Below, piece by piece: positions 30,001-37,650 of a DNA stretch of 64,000 bases. The stretch is from Longimonas halophila (GTDB lineage Bacteria; Bacteroidota; Rhodothermia; Rhodothermales; Salinibacteraceae). The position numbers and the translations under genes are program-made. Positions within the stretch are counted from its first letter, which is position 1. Each line of letters begins with the position of its first letter. The stretch covers positions 558,001-622,000 of the forward strand of contig NZ_PDEP01000001.1 in NCBI RefSeq assembly GCF_002554705.1, written 5' to 3'. The notes under the pieces were generated by a model that was given only the letters and a program-made list of their open reading frames with translations, had not been told where the DNA came from and did not search any database.

Positions 30001-30142
30001 GGTCAAGAAGGACGGGTGGCACGGAAATCACTTCAAGGAGCGAGAGGTGAAACGCGCCATTTACGAGAAGCTGGTCAACTACGGCGCGGAAGACCGAACG
30101 GAAGAGATTTTCGATCTTGTCAAAAACCAGAGTGACTACTAA
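27035..30142 (+). CDS. hsdR: Type I restriction endonuclease subunit R
   Basis: The 1035-residue motor-nuclease subunit translocates DNA and cuts unmodified targets. The N-terminal nuclease has RPDLVLYVNG and LGVLELKRSK (PD-D/ExK type, near 135-155). The helicase P-loop is WHTQGSGKSLTM near residue 285, and the Walker B/DEAH box is FVDEAHRTQSGKL near 395. Later motor motifs (FIGFTGTPLL, KLLIVVDKLLTGFDAPP, QAICRVNRLH) and a helical C-terminal region complete the subunit. It starts within the fic stop codon (ATGA) and ends one base into the next gene, so the five genes are translationally coupled. Confidence 0.96.
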   Translation: MSPVGQIERSTQDRIVTLFRDTLGYRYLGDWGDRADNRNVEEGLLTRWLDQQGYDAPIVSRAVRKLKQAAALGGSTTLYEANRDVYELLRYGVKVKPGAGEHAVTVHLIDWDTPEANDFAVAEEVTVTGENTKRPDLVLYVNGIALGVLELKRSKVSVEEGIRQNLDNQKKAFIEPFFTTMQLVLAGNDTQGLRYGTIQTPEKYYLSWNDDNEVAPDPASDAVTAYDIDRDLIRMCSKDRLLGIVHDFVVFDAGTKKICRPNQYFGVRAAQENVRNRQGGIIWHTQGSGKSLTMVWLAKWIRENVTDARVLIVTDRVELDDQIESVFQGVNEDIHRTESGSDLVTVLNETTPWLLCSLVHKFGRGESEKMDAYIGDVNESLPPDFAPKGELFVFVDEAHRTQSGKLHEAMKAVLPDATFIGFTGTPLLKNDKRRTIEVFGPYIHTYKFDEAVDDGVVLDLRYEARDIDQELTSPEKVDQWFEAKTNGLTDVAKRRLKEKWGTMREVHSSKQRLDKIAQDIQFDMSIRPRLMSGHGNAMLVCGSIYEACRFYEAFDQTDLHGKCAIITSYRPAPSDIKGEESGEGLTEKLRQYKIYRKMLADYFNQSEDEAMGRAEEFEQKVKNTFVNDPGQMKLLIVVDKLLTGFDAPPATYLYIDKTMRDHGLFQAICRVNRLHTEDKSYGYIIDYKDLFKSLEGAINDYTGGALDGYDEEDVRGLLKDRIEQARADLDQALEKVRALCEPVDPPKNTPQYIHYFCAEDTSDRDALSENASKRAALYKHVGTLSRTYAELANEMTDAGYTTEEAQSIQQEVAHYEDVREEVKLASGDSPDMKAYEPAMRHLLDSYIRAEESRVVSTFADLPLIEAIVQRGITEATENLPDGVKSHKDAMAETIENNVRSTIVDRQDANPKYYEKMSRLLDTLIQQRRAETISYENYLKRIEELSRQVVQPEKGSSYPDKIDTSAKQALYDNLGEDADLAEDIDETLRQVKKDGWHGNHFKEREVKRAIYEKLVNYGAEDRTEEIFDLVKNQSDY

Positions 30143-30906
30143 TGACCGCAGCCGAGCACGCCCACGAAGACGCAGCCGCCGCGATCGAAACGAGTACGCT
30201 GGAGGTGAGCGGCATCACGGTAAATGTTGTGCGCAAGGACATCAAGAACGTCCACCTGAGCGTGTACCCGCCCGACGGTCAGGTGCGTCTCGCCGTGCCG
30301 CTGCATATCGACAACGACGCAGCGCGCCTGGCTGTGATTGATCGACTGGGGTGGATTCGTCGCCAGCAGAAGGACCTGGATGAGCAGCCGCGCCAATCGA
30401 AACGAGAGATGGTGACGGGAGAGAGTCACTACGTCTGGGGCACGCGCTGCCTGCTCAACCTCGTCCGGCACACCGGCCCGAACCGCGTGCACAAGAGCGG
30501 CCCAAAGCGCCTCGACCTGTACTGCCGCCCCGATGCCGATGCCGAGCGGCGGCGAGACATCTTAAACACGTGGTACCGCGATCAGGTCAAGGAACGGATG
30601 CCAGCCCTCGTCGACGAGTGGACCGCAGCGATGGACGTTCGGCTGAGCGCGTGGGGCGTGAAGCAGATGAAGACGAAGTGGGGCTCGTGCAGCATCGACG
30701 CCCGTCGCATTTGGGTGAACACGGAGCTGGCGAAGAAGCCGGTCCAGTGCCTCGAATACATCGTCGTGCATGAACTGGCGCACCTCATCGAGCGGCACCA
30801 CAACGACCGCTTCCGGGCCGTTCTCGACCGCCACCTCCCCAACTGGCGCCACATGCGCGACCAACTCAACGCCGAACCGCTGGCCCATGAGGACTGGACG
30901 TATTGA
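30142..30906 (+). CDS. YgjP/DUF45-family metallopeptidase of the R-M operon
   Basis: The 254-residue protein belongs to the YgjP-like (SprT/M48-related) zinc metallopeptidases often found beside type I R-M genes. The active site is HELAH (210-214) with a later histidine in RHHNDRF. The family signature TKWGSCS lies near 189-195. There is no signal peptide or membrane segment, so it acts in the cytoplasm. Its start overlaps the hsdR stop (TAATG). A role in controlling restriction or processing HsdR is plausible from the conserved linkage, but unproven here. Confidence 0.9.
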   Translation: MTAAEHAHEDAAAAIETSTLEVSGITVNVVRKDIKNVHLSVYPPDGQVRLAVPLHIDNDAARLAVIDRLGWIRRQQKDLDEQPRQSKREMVTGESHYVWGTRCLLNLVRHTGPNRVHKSGPKRLDLYCRPDADAERRRDILNTWYRDQVKERMPALVDEWTAAMDVRLSAWGVKQMKTKWGSCSIDARRIWVNTELAKKPVQCLEYIVVHELAHLIERHHNDRFRAVLDRHLPNWRHMRDQLNAEPLAHEDWTY

Positions 30907-31005
30907 TTGCTACGGGGGCTTTGCCGCGCCAAGCAAGGAATGTATATTTGGGCAAGAAGAGTTCTGGGTAGCGGTTCAACGCTACGTGATGGAGGAAATA
31001 TACCA

Positions 31006-31128
31006 GTAGCCGGAGAACGTGCACCGAATGCTTTCGGTGCTGGGAGCACCGTCCGGCGCGGACGTCTCCGGCGGGGCTGATGAGAGCGAACGGGGTAACT
31101 TGTGCCGAATGCTTTCGGTGCCGTTCGC
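31006..31128. other. Two related stem-loop elements downstream of the R-M operon
   Basis: A 20-base hairpin GCACCGAATGCTTTCGGTGC at 31021-31040 recurs nearly unchanged at 31102-31121 (GTGCCGAATGCTTTCGGTGC). Each lies inside a longer inverted repeat. The first is enclosed by GCCGGAGA...TCTCCGGC, the second by GCGAACGG (31086-31093) and CCGTTCGC (31121-31128). The gap 30907-31397 contains no gene I can support. The elements may be terminators, a structured RNA, or a repeated palindromic element. Confidence 0.5.
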
Positions 31129-31153
31129 CTCAGAAAGGGTTTTTATCAGGAGA

Positions 31154-31168
31154 GCGATCACTTATCAT
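31154..31168. repeat. Right copy of 15-bp direct repeat flanking the R-M island
   Basis: GCGATCACTTATCAT matches 21905-21919 at 14 of 15 positions, in the same orientation. It lies about 250 bases beyond the last R-M operon gene. The AGCGATCA part also pairs with TGATCGCT near 31206, so it could belong to a stem. Confidence 0.4.
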
Positions 31169-31397
31169 CTATCTAACGGCATGTGCAGGTTTCCCTTTTT
31201 TCTTTGCTGATCGCTTTGTGGCAGAATACGCGGTCCTGACATCCCCCATTCCCTCACGCTGTAAACAAGCTCGTGCCTGGCCGGGGACACCACCCGCCAT
31301 GCAGGGGACGAGATCGGCTCGCCGAAACATTTCGGGCAGGTTGGCGGATGAACACGCTGTGACTTAAGCCGCTTCGCTGATTTCCACCTCCGTCCTC

Positions 31398-34300
31398 ATG
31401 CCAACCTCCTTCCGGGCGCACCTGTACGTCATTCGGTCCGTCATGCCGTGCGTCATTGGTCTTCTGCTGTTCGCGATTCCGCTTCTCGCTCATGCCCAGT
31501 CGCCGGAGCAGTGGCAGCAGGAGGTTCACTACACGATGGACATCCGCCTGCACGCCGACGACCATCAGTACACCGGGCATCAGGAGGTGACCTACACCAA
31601 CCACTCGCCCGATACGCTCCGCACGGTGTACTATCACCTCTACTTCAATGCTTTTCATCCCGAGTCGATGATGGCGGAGCGGAACCGCCACGTGCCGGAT
31701 CCCGACGGGCGCATTGTGCCGCGCATCTTCAACTTGGACGAAGACGAGCAGGGCTGGCACCGCGTTCGCTCGCTCACGCAGGATGGCGCCGAGGTCGCCT
31801 TCGACGTGACCGACACCGTGATGCGTGTGGATCTTGCCGAGCCGATTCCGCCGGGTCGGTCTACGACATTCGAGATGCGGTGGCGCGCGCAGGTCCCGCT
31901 GCAAACCCGCCGCAGTGGTCGGGATAGCCGGGGTGGCGGCGTCGACTTCTCGATGTCGCAGTGGTACCCGAAGCTGGCTGAGTACGACGAGCGCGGGTGG
32001 CACGCCGATCCGTACGTGATGCGCGAGTTCTACGCGCCGTACGGCACCTTCGACGTCAGCATTACCGCGCCGTCCGATTACACGCTGGGAGCCACCGGCG
32101 TGCTTCAGAATCCAGAAACCGTAGGCCACGGCTACGACCTCAGCGCGCCGGACGGACGCACCACGTGGCGCCCCGAGGACGGCATCCCCGAGGACGGCAT
32201 CCCCGAGGACGGCATCCCCGAGGCCGACTCGCTGACGTGGCGCTTCCTTGCCGAAGATGTGCACGATTTCGCCTGGGCCGCCGACCCGGACTACATTCAC
32301 GACAAGGTCGAGGCGGGCGGCACTACGCATCACATCCTCTACAAACCCGACGTTGCGGACTCGTGGGCACGTCTCGCCGATGACATGCCGCGCCTCACGC
32401 GCTACTTCAATCAGGAACTGGGGCCGTATCCGTATCCCCAGATGACGGTCGCACAGGGCGGAGACGGCGGCATGGAGTATCCGATGTTTACGCTCGTAGC
32501 AGGCTACGACAACCCCGCGTTCGACCGGAAAGATGGCCCGCTGTCCATCCTCGGCACCACCGTCCACGAGTTTGCGCACATGTGGTACTACGGCGCGCTG
32601 GGCACGAACGAGAGCGACTACGCCTGGATGGACGAGGGCTTTACGACGTACGCCACCGAGCTCGGCATGGCGCATCTCTTGGGGCGCACGCCGCAGACGA
32701 ACCGGTTCCGACAGAGCATCGTGCGCATGCACGAGCTGGGCCTGGAGGAGCCGTTCGACACGCCCGCCGACTGGTTCCAGACGAATACCGCCTATGGCCT
32801 GACGGCGTACTCCGGCGGCGCCATGGTAGTCGACATGATGGGCTACGTAATCGGCGACGCCGCACGCGACCGCTGGCTGAAGCGATACCTCCGCGAGCGG
32901 TCGTTCCAACATCCCGATCCGTTCGATGTGGAGCTGTTTGCTGAGCAGGAGAGTGGCCTGCAACTCGACTGGTACTTTTGGCAGTTCCTCGACTCGACGC
33001 GCCCGCTGGATGATGCGCTCAGTGGGATGGAGCAGACCGAGACCGCCAACGGATTCGAGGTAGAGCTGGAGGTGGAGCGCGAGGGCGAGGCCGTGATGCC
33101 GCACGACGTGAAGCTCACCCTCGAAGACGGCTCCACGCAGTGGGTGCACATCCCGCTGATGGTGATGCATGGCCACAAGCCCGTACCCGATGACTGGATT
33201 GTGACCGAGCCGTGGCCGTGGGTCTACCCGGAGCACACGTTCACGGTTACGGTCCCGTCGCGCGTGGTGGCTGCCGAACTCGACCCGATGCAGCGCACGC
33301 CCGACGTGAACCGCCTGAACAACACGGCTGATTTTCCGACGAACGTCCGCTTTCTCCGCGCCCCGCAACGCAATCCCACGGCGTACGACATCGGCGTGCG
33401 TCCGCTGGCAGGTTATGCTGCGTCGTTTGGCGTGGGCGTGGGCGTGCAGGCCCGCGGCGCGTATCGGGATCGCTACCACACGCGAGCAATGCTGACGCTC
33501 TGGCCCCAGGTGATCGCCTCGAATGGCGATGATCCCGCCCTCGACGCCATGACGCCGAGCCGCCCGGAGCGCAACTCCGTCCGGATGCGTCCTCGCGATG
33601 GCGGCTCGTGGTTCACGGGTGTCGACTACGAGGCAGGCTTCCGGTATCCCGTCGATCCGCTGGGCGGAACCACCACGCTCGGCTTCACGGCACGCAAGCA
33701 CCTCGGCCTGATGGAGAACCGCATCTTCGCAGAGCGATCGATCGGCTCGCTCTTCGACGACGGCTCACACACGGTCCGCGTTGCGCTGCAGCATCAGTAC
33801 AATGGCAGCAACCGGGTCTTTCAGTCGTACGCCCCCGTGAACCCGTTCCGGCGGGCGCACCTCATCTCGGCGCTCTTGCAGTACGACGCCACTGACGGCC
33901 GCGACCGACTGCATGTGGGGGCCGAGCTGGGCGGCTCGGTGGCGCAAGTGGCCGACCGACGCCTTGCCCCGTCAGCCAACCAGTTCTCGGTGGCCGCGCG
34001 CAAGTCGTTCGCCACGGGTCCGCTCACGCTCGATGCTGCGTTTCAGTTCAACTGGGCGAACCGGTTCCTGGCCAACTACAAGCGTCCGCAGCTCGGCGGA
34101 GCCTCGTTCGAAGAGCAGTGGCACGACGACGCCTTCCGCACCGCCGCTGCGGCGTTCGATCGTCCCCTCGACGACGCGCACCTCACGGCGTTTGGGCTGG
34201 CCGGCCCCGTCGCGTACCTGCGCACCAACGCAGGCACGCCCACGGCAGGGCTCATCGGCGGCAATCTCTTGGCCGGACGGCTCGCGCTACACGCCGCCCC

Positions 34301-34610
34301 CTTCGCTGAACTCAACGCCCTGTCGCCCCTGCGGCTGGAGGTCTTCTCCGGCATCGGCGAAACCTGGGACGACGGTGCGTTCCTTTCGGGCTTTGCGACC
34401 GACGACCTCCTCACCGACGCCGGGCTGGGCGTTCACTACCGCCTTGCCGACGTCCCTCACCTCGACCGCTGGACGGCGCAGTCGGACGTGCTGAACGACC
34501 TCACGATCATCGCACGCTTCCCGTTCTACGCCAGTGACTCGGGCCGCATCGATCCAACCCAGGACGAGATCGCCTTCCGCTGGCAGATCGGTGTACAGGT
34601 GCAGCCGTAG
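31398..34610 (+). CDS. M1-family aminopeptidase fused to a C-terminal beta-barrel-like region
   Basis: The 1070-residue protein has a signal peptide (VIGLLLFAIPLLAHAQ) and an M1 zinc aminopeptidase domain to about residue 620. HEFAH (390-394) and E413 in WMDEGFTTYATE give the exact HExxH-x18-E site. The exopeptidase-type GGDGGMEYPMFT precedes it. Residues ~650-1070 are rich in alternating strands ending in FRWQIGVQVQP, like an outer-membrane barrel. That suggests an aminopeptidase anchored to the outer membrane. Residues 260-274 are three perfect EDGIP repeats encoded by a 15-bp tandem repeat (32175-32219). The barrel call is inference. Confidence 0.85.
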   Translation: MPTSFRAHLYVIRSVMPCVIGLLLFAIPLLAHAQSPEQWQQEVHYTMDIRLHADDHQYTGHQEVTYTNHSPDTLRTVYYHLYFNAFHPESMMAERNRHVPDPDGRIVPRIFNLDEDEQGWHRVRSLTQDGAEVAFDVTDTVMRVDLAEPIPPGRSTTFEMRWRAQVPLQTRRSGRDSRGGGVDFSMSQWYPKLAEYDERGWHADPYVMREFYAPYGTFDVSITAPSDYTLGATGVLQNPETVGHGYDLSAPDGRTTWRPEDGIPEDGIPEDGIPEADSLTWRFLAEDVHDFAWAADPDYIHDKVEAGGTTHHILYKPDVADSWARLADDMPRLTRYFNQELGPYPYPQMTVAQGGDGGMEYPMFTLVAGYDNPAFDRKDGPLSILGTTVHEFAHMWYYGALGTNESDYAWMDEGFTTYATELGMAHLLGRTPQTNRFRQSIVRMHELGLEEPFDTPADWFQTNTAYGLTAYSGGAMVVDMMGYVIGDAARDRWLKRYLRERSFQHPDPFDVELFAEQESGLQLDWYFWQFLDSTRPLDDALSGMEQTETANGFEVELEVEREGEAVMPHDVKLTLEDGSTQWVHIPLMVMHGHKPVPDDWIVTEPWPWVYPEHTFTVTVPSRVVAAELDPMQRTPDVNRLNNTADFPTNVRFLRAPQRNPTAYDIGVRPLAGYAASFGVGVGVQARGAYRDRYHTRAMLTLWPQVIASNGDDPALDAMTPSRPERNSVRMRPRDGGSWFTGVDYEAGFRYPVDPLGGTTTLGFTARKHLGLMENRIFAERSIGSLFDDGSHTVRVALQHQYNGSNRVFQSYAPVNPFRRAHLISALLQYDATDGRDRLHVGAELGGSVAQVADRRLAPSANQFSVAARKSFATGPLTLDAAFQFNWANRFLANYKRPQLGGASFEEQWHDDAFRTAAAAFDRPLDDAHLTAFGLAGPVAYLRTNAGTPTAGLIGGNLLAGRLALHAAPFAELNALSPLRLEVFSGIGETWDDGAFLSGFATDDLLTDAGLGVHYRLADVPHLDRWTAQSDVLNDLTIIARFPFYASDSGRIDPTQDEIAFRWQIGVQVQP
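32175..32219 (+). repeat. 15-bp tandem repeat, three copies, inside the M1 peptidase gene
   Basis: Three identical GAGGACGGCATCCCC units lie head to tail and in frame, adding EDGIP three times to a probable surface loop before the catalytic domain. Copy number could vary by slippage without breaking the frame. Confidence 0.9.
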
Positions 34611-34636
34611 GTGTTCATCGACGCAAGACGCCGCTG

Positions 34637-34676
34637 TGGGCAGGAGGAGCCCGTTCAGAGATATTCCTCCTGCCCA
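34637..34676. terminator. Inverted repeat between converging genes, probable terminator
   Basis: TGGGCAGGAGGA and its perfect complement enclose a 16-base loop between the M1 peptidase stop and the end of the DNA polymerase IV gene. No strong T run follows on either strand. Position supports a terminator role. Confidence 0.55.
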
Positions 34677-34761
34677 GCAGATCATGAATCGCAGACCGAA
34701 TCCCCCGGCATCAACCGCAGTTGACCCATGCTCGGATCCGCATTGAGGCCCAGAGCCTCCT

Positions 34762-35877
34762 TTACGAAAATGCCAGTTCCAGTTGCCTCCCGGCTGCGTC
34801 TTCGGCGATCAGCGACGAGACCGTCAGGCCCAACAGGCGCAGCGGCTCCTCCGGTGGGTGCGGCTCCGAAAGCAGCCGTTCGGCCCACTGCATCAGCACC
34901 TCCGCCGAGGCTACTGGGCGTTGAAGCGTCGTCTGGCGCGTGAGGACCTCGTGGTGGCACGTCTTCATCTTCAGCGTGACCGTGCGTCCTTTGCGCCCGG
35001 CGCGCCCCAGCCGCTGGGCCACCCGCTCGGCAATCGGCTCCAGGCGATGCAGCATCTGGTCCGGATCAGCGATGATGGTCGAGAAGGTCTGCTCGGCGCC
35101 GACCGACTTCCGTTCTCGATTCGGGCGCACCGGCCGCGCGTCCTCGCCCCGGGCCATCGCCGCAAACCACCGCCCGCGCTTCCCGAAGCGTCGCACCAGG
35201 TCCCGCTCGGCCACCTGCTGCAGATCAGCGCCGGTGTGGATGCCCATCGCTTGCAGGGCCTCCGCCGTCACCGGACCCACGCCCCGAAACGCCTCGGTAG
35301 GCAACCCGGCGATAAAATCCAGCATCTCATCCGGACGCACCACCGTGCATCCATCGGGTTTGTCCCAGTCGGAGGCGACCTTGGCGACAAACTTGTTGGC
35401 AGCCACGCCCGCAGAGGCGGTGAGTCCGCGTTTCGTGCGAATCGCTTCGCGGATGGCCTCGGCGATAAGCGTGCCGGAGGCCGGTCCGTGCTTCGGCGTC
35501 GTCACGTCGAGGTAGGCTTCGTCCAATGAGACCGGTTCGATGAGATCCGTGTAGCGCCGAAGGATTGGGCGGATAGCGCGAGACTCCGCCTTGTAGACAT
35601 CCATCCGCGGCGGCACAAAGATGAGATCGGGGCACCGGCGCGCTGCTTCCGCGGAGGGCTGGGCCGAGTGGATGCCATACGGGCGTGCCTCATAGCTGGC
35701 CGTCATCACCACACCCCGCGGCGGCCCGCCCCCAACGGCAATCGGCTGGCCCGCATACCGGCCGGGATCATCGCGCTGCTCAATGGACGCGTAGAAGGCG
35801 TCCATGTCCAGATGAATGATCTTGCGAGGCGTGTCGGGCACAACAGCAGCACGTATAGCCAGAAGGATGGCAGGCAC
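34762..35877 (-). CDS. dinB: DNA polymerase IV (Y family)
   Basis: The 371-residue protein is a translesion polymerase. The palm motifs are HLDMDAFYASIEQ (first catalytic acids D24 and D26) and SLDEAYLDVT. The fingers carry VMTASYEARPYGI, and GVAANKFVAKVASDWDKP leads into the helix-hairpin-helix (FRGVGPVTAEALQAMGI). The little-finger domain follows residue ~240. A beta-clamp motif may lie near the end (RQLELAF). The ATG at 35877 gives about 15 extra residues; a GTG at 35841 is an alternative. No lexA box or umuD partner is seen. Confidence 0.94.
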   Translation of the reverse strand: MPAILLAIRAAVVPDTPRKIIHLDMDAFYASIEQRDDPGRYAGQPIAVGGGPPRGVVMTASYEARPYGIHSAQPSAEAARRCPDLIFVPPRMDVYKAESRAIRPILRRYTDLIEPVSLDEAYLDVTTPKHGPASGTLIAEAIREAIRTKRGLTASAGVAANKFVAKVASDWDKPDGCTVVRPDEMLDFIAGLPTEAFRGVGPVTAEALQAMGIHTGADLQQVAERDLVRRFGKRGRWFAAMARGEDARPVRPNRERKSVGAEQTFSTIIADPDQMLHRLEPIAERVAQRLGRAGRKGRTVTLKMKTCHHEVLTRQTTLQRPVASAEVLMQWAERLLSEPHPPEEPLRLLGLTVSSLIAEDAAGRQLELAFS

Positions 35878-35967
35878 ATGGCGGAGCGGGAAGACCGCTC
35901 GTGATCAATAACCTTCTATCCACTACCAGTAACGTTTACACACGCTCGCATCGCAGCAGGTGCCTCC

Positions 35968-36951
35968 TTACAGGGTAATGTCAGCGAGTTGAGCCTCAAC
36001 CTCCTCGCGGCGCGGCTCCAGAAACGGTGGCAACTGCAAGGTCTGGCCAAGCTCGCCGTCGGGTTCGTCGTGAGCGAAGCCGGGCGGATCGGTGGCAATT
36101 TCGATGTTGATGCCGCTGGGCGTACGGAAGTACACCGAGTGGAAGTAGTTGCGGTCTTTCATGGAGGTCACTCCGTATCCAGCCTCAATCAGCGCGGTGC
36201 GTAACTGCTCCTGGTGGGCATCGTCGTGCGCCCGAAACGCGACGTGGTGCACGGTTCCATAGCCCCAGCGGCCCTCATGCATGTTGGGCTCGTTGTACAC
36301 ATCCACGAACCGCGCATGCTCGGCTGTTGGCACCGCAAAACGCGTCCAGTCGCCGTCTTGGGGGGTCGGCTCGGTTTCTTCCTGCTCATACCCCAGGATT
36401 TCGAGTATGCGCGTTACTTCTTGCGGGTTGTTTGGATGCAACGTGACGCTATGAAATCCGCGAATGCCATGTTCTTCGGGCACACCCTCGCCTGTCCATG
36501 GCGCAATGTCGGAGGTGCCTGTTACCAGTTCCAGCGGCTGCCCGTCAGGGGCCTGGAAACGCAGCACTGTATCCCCAAAGCGCTTGGTTAACGGATACGT
36601 TTGAACGTCGTGCGCCTGCAGACGCTCTTGCCAGTACGATACCGACCCTTCGGGAATGGTAAATGCCGTAGCCGTGGCTTGTCCGCGCCCCACCTGGCCT
36701 TGCTGAATACTGTGGTGCGGCTTGAGCGTCATGACAGTGCCCGGCGTGCCCTGTCCATCCGCAAAATAGAAGTGGTACATGGTGGGCCCACGGAAGGCCT
36801 CAGATGGATTGTTGAAGAGCACGGTTTGCTTTACCAGGCGCAGCCCCAGCACATCGCGGTAGAAGTCGATGCTCTGCTGCGGATCGGGCGCATATGCGGT
36901 GACGTGATGAAGGCCAGATACCGGCGCAGGAACAGGAGGCATAACAAGCAA
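35968..36951 (-). CDS. Ring-cleaving dioxygenase, VOC/glyoxalase superfamily (MhqO-like)
   Basis: The 327-residue protein has two tandem vicinal-oxygen-chelate modules. The first begins GLHHVTAYAPDPQQSIDFYRD, the second GFHSVTLHPNNPQEVTRILE. Metal ligands are expected at the His of GLHHVT, the His of VHHVAFR and the Glu of GINIEIATD. Relatives such as MhqO open hydroquinone or catechol rings and respond to quinone stress. It stands alone, with an inverted repeat at 37081-37105 upstream. The substrate is inferred from the family. Confidence 0.85.
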   Translation of the reverse strand: MLVMPPVPAPVSGLHHVTAYAPDPQQSIDFYRDVLGLRLVKQTVLFNNPSEAFRGPTMYHFYFADGQGTPGTVMTLKPHHSIQQGQVGRGQATATAFTIPEGSVSYWQERLQAHDVQTYPLTKRFGDTVLRFQAPDGQPLELVTGTSDIAPWTGEGVPEEHGIRGFHSVTLHPNNPQEVTRILEILGYEQEETEPTPQDGDWTRFAVPTAEHARFVDVYNEPNMHEGRWGYGTVHHVAFRAHDDAHQEQLRTALIEAGYGVTSMKDRNYFHSVYFRTPSGINIEIATDPPGFAHDEPDGELGQTLQLPPFLEPRREEVEAQLADITL

Positions 36952-37080
36952 GCAGGTAAGTCTAAAGAGATACGAGTGAATGTGCTGTATCCCAGACTGC
37001 GCGCGATGTTCATCGGAGGATGACGTCTCCCGCTTCCTCGTTCGGCGTGATGATTAAAATCCGCCGCCCGGGCGATTTCG

Positions 37081-37105
37081 GTACCACCCACAACTAATGT
37101 GGTAC
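37081..37105. promoter_or_regulatory. Operator-like inverted repeat
   Basis: GTACCAC and its exact complement GTGGTAC are separated by 11 bases (centre to centre 18). The element lies 130 bases upstream of the dioxygenase start and 190 bases before the small membrane protein on the other strand. The flanking TACAATTTACC is AT-rich. It could be a repressor site, for example for a MarR-type regulator; none is encoded nearby. The rest of the gap 36952-37293 shows nothing else distinct. Confidence 0.4.
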
Positions 37106-37293
37106 AATTTACCTTGTTGGGGGGAATATCGCGCTGGGTGCCCTCCGTTTATCCCGTTATTTTCTTGTCTGCATGGCTCTTTCGTTGCTATTCTATGCGC
37201 TTTTGGACGACATTAGCTCTTCCAATGGCGCGCTGGTATTATCCTTGATGTGTAAGAGGGTGTACGTTTCCATCCACCTTTGCCTCTGGCTTT

Positions 37294-37602
37294 ATGACTG
37301 CATCGCTCTTTTTACTCGGCTTGGCCTGGACACTTCCTCTTGGACTGCTCGGATGGTCGTACTACCACCACCGCCAAACTGTCGATCAGCGAGTGTCTTG
37401 CCGCACTATTGTAGAATCAGTAGCCGTCGACGTACACTCTGACGTGTGGATGGTCACGTCATCAGACGACGCCAGCGTATCGGCCCCGGCGCCTGCCGAA
37501 GCGATGCATCAGACAACGCTCCCGAAAGCGCAGGCTGTCGTGCGCATTCAGACGCCAGAAGGCACCACTGTGTATCGCCGCTGCGAGCCGTTCCTGAACT
37601 GA
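37294..37602 (+). CDS. Small protein with one N-terminal membrane helix, unknown
   Basis: I do not recognise this 102-residue protein. It has one hydrophobic N-terminal helix (ASLFLLGLAWTLPLGLLGW) that may be a signal anchor, and a hydrophilic tail with two Cys (SCRTIVE and RRCEPF). The tail contains a short beta-like segment (AVVRIQTPEGTTVYRRC) that looks protein-like rather than random. There are no operon partners. It could still be a chance frame. Confidence 0.4.
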   Translation: MTASLFLLGLAWTLPLGLLGWSYYHHRQTVDQRVSCRTIVESVAVDVHSDVWMVTSSDDASVSAPAPAEAMHQTTLPKAQAVVRIQTPEGTTVYRRCEPFLN

Positions 37603-37625
37603 GGTGAACCTCGACACCCTTATGG

Positions 37626-37650
37626 ACTGACAGATCTCGATTCTGTCAGT
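37626..37650. terminator. Hairpin overlapping the tamB stop codon
   Basis: ACTGACAGA and its complement enclose a 7-base loop. The right arm covers the stop codon of the minus-strand TamB gene. The small plus-strand gene ends 23 bases before the hairpin. No T run follows. It may terminate both converging transcripts. Confidence 0.45.

Noticed and set aside
31254..33701. 815-codon minus-strand open frame
   Set aside because: It lies antisense to the M1 aminopeptidase, which has clear motifs. The frame has no recognisable domain and is an effect of GC-rich codon use.
37173..37442. 89-codon plus-strand frame upstream of the small membrane protein
   Set aside because: Its composition is irregular with no domain; it overlaps the more plausible frame at 37294-37602.
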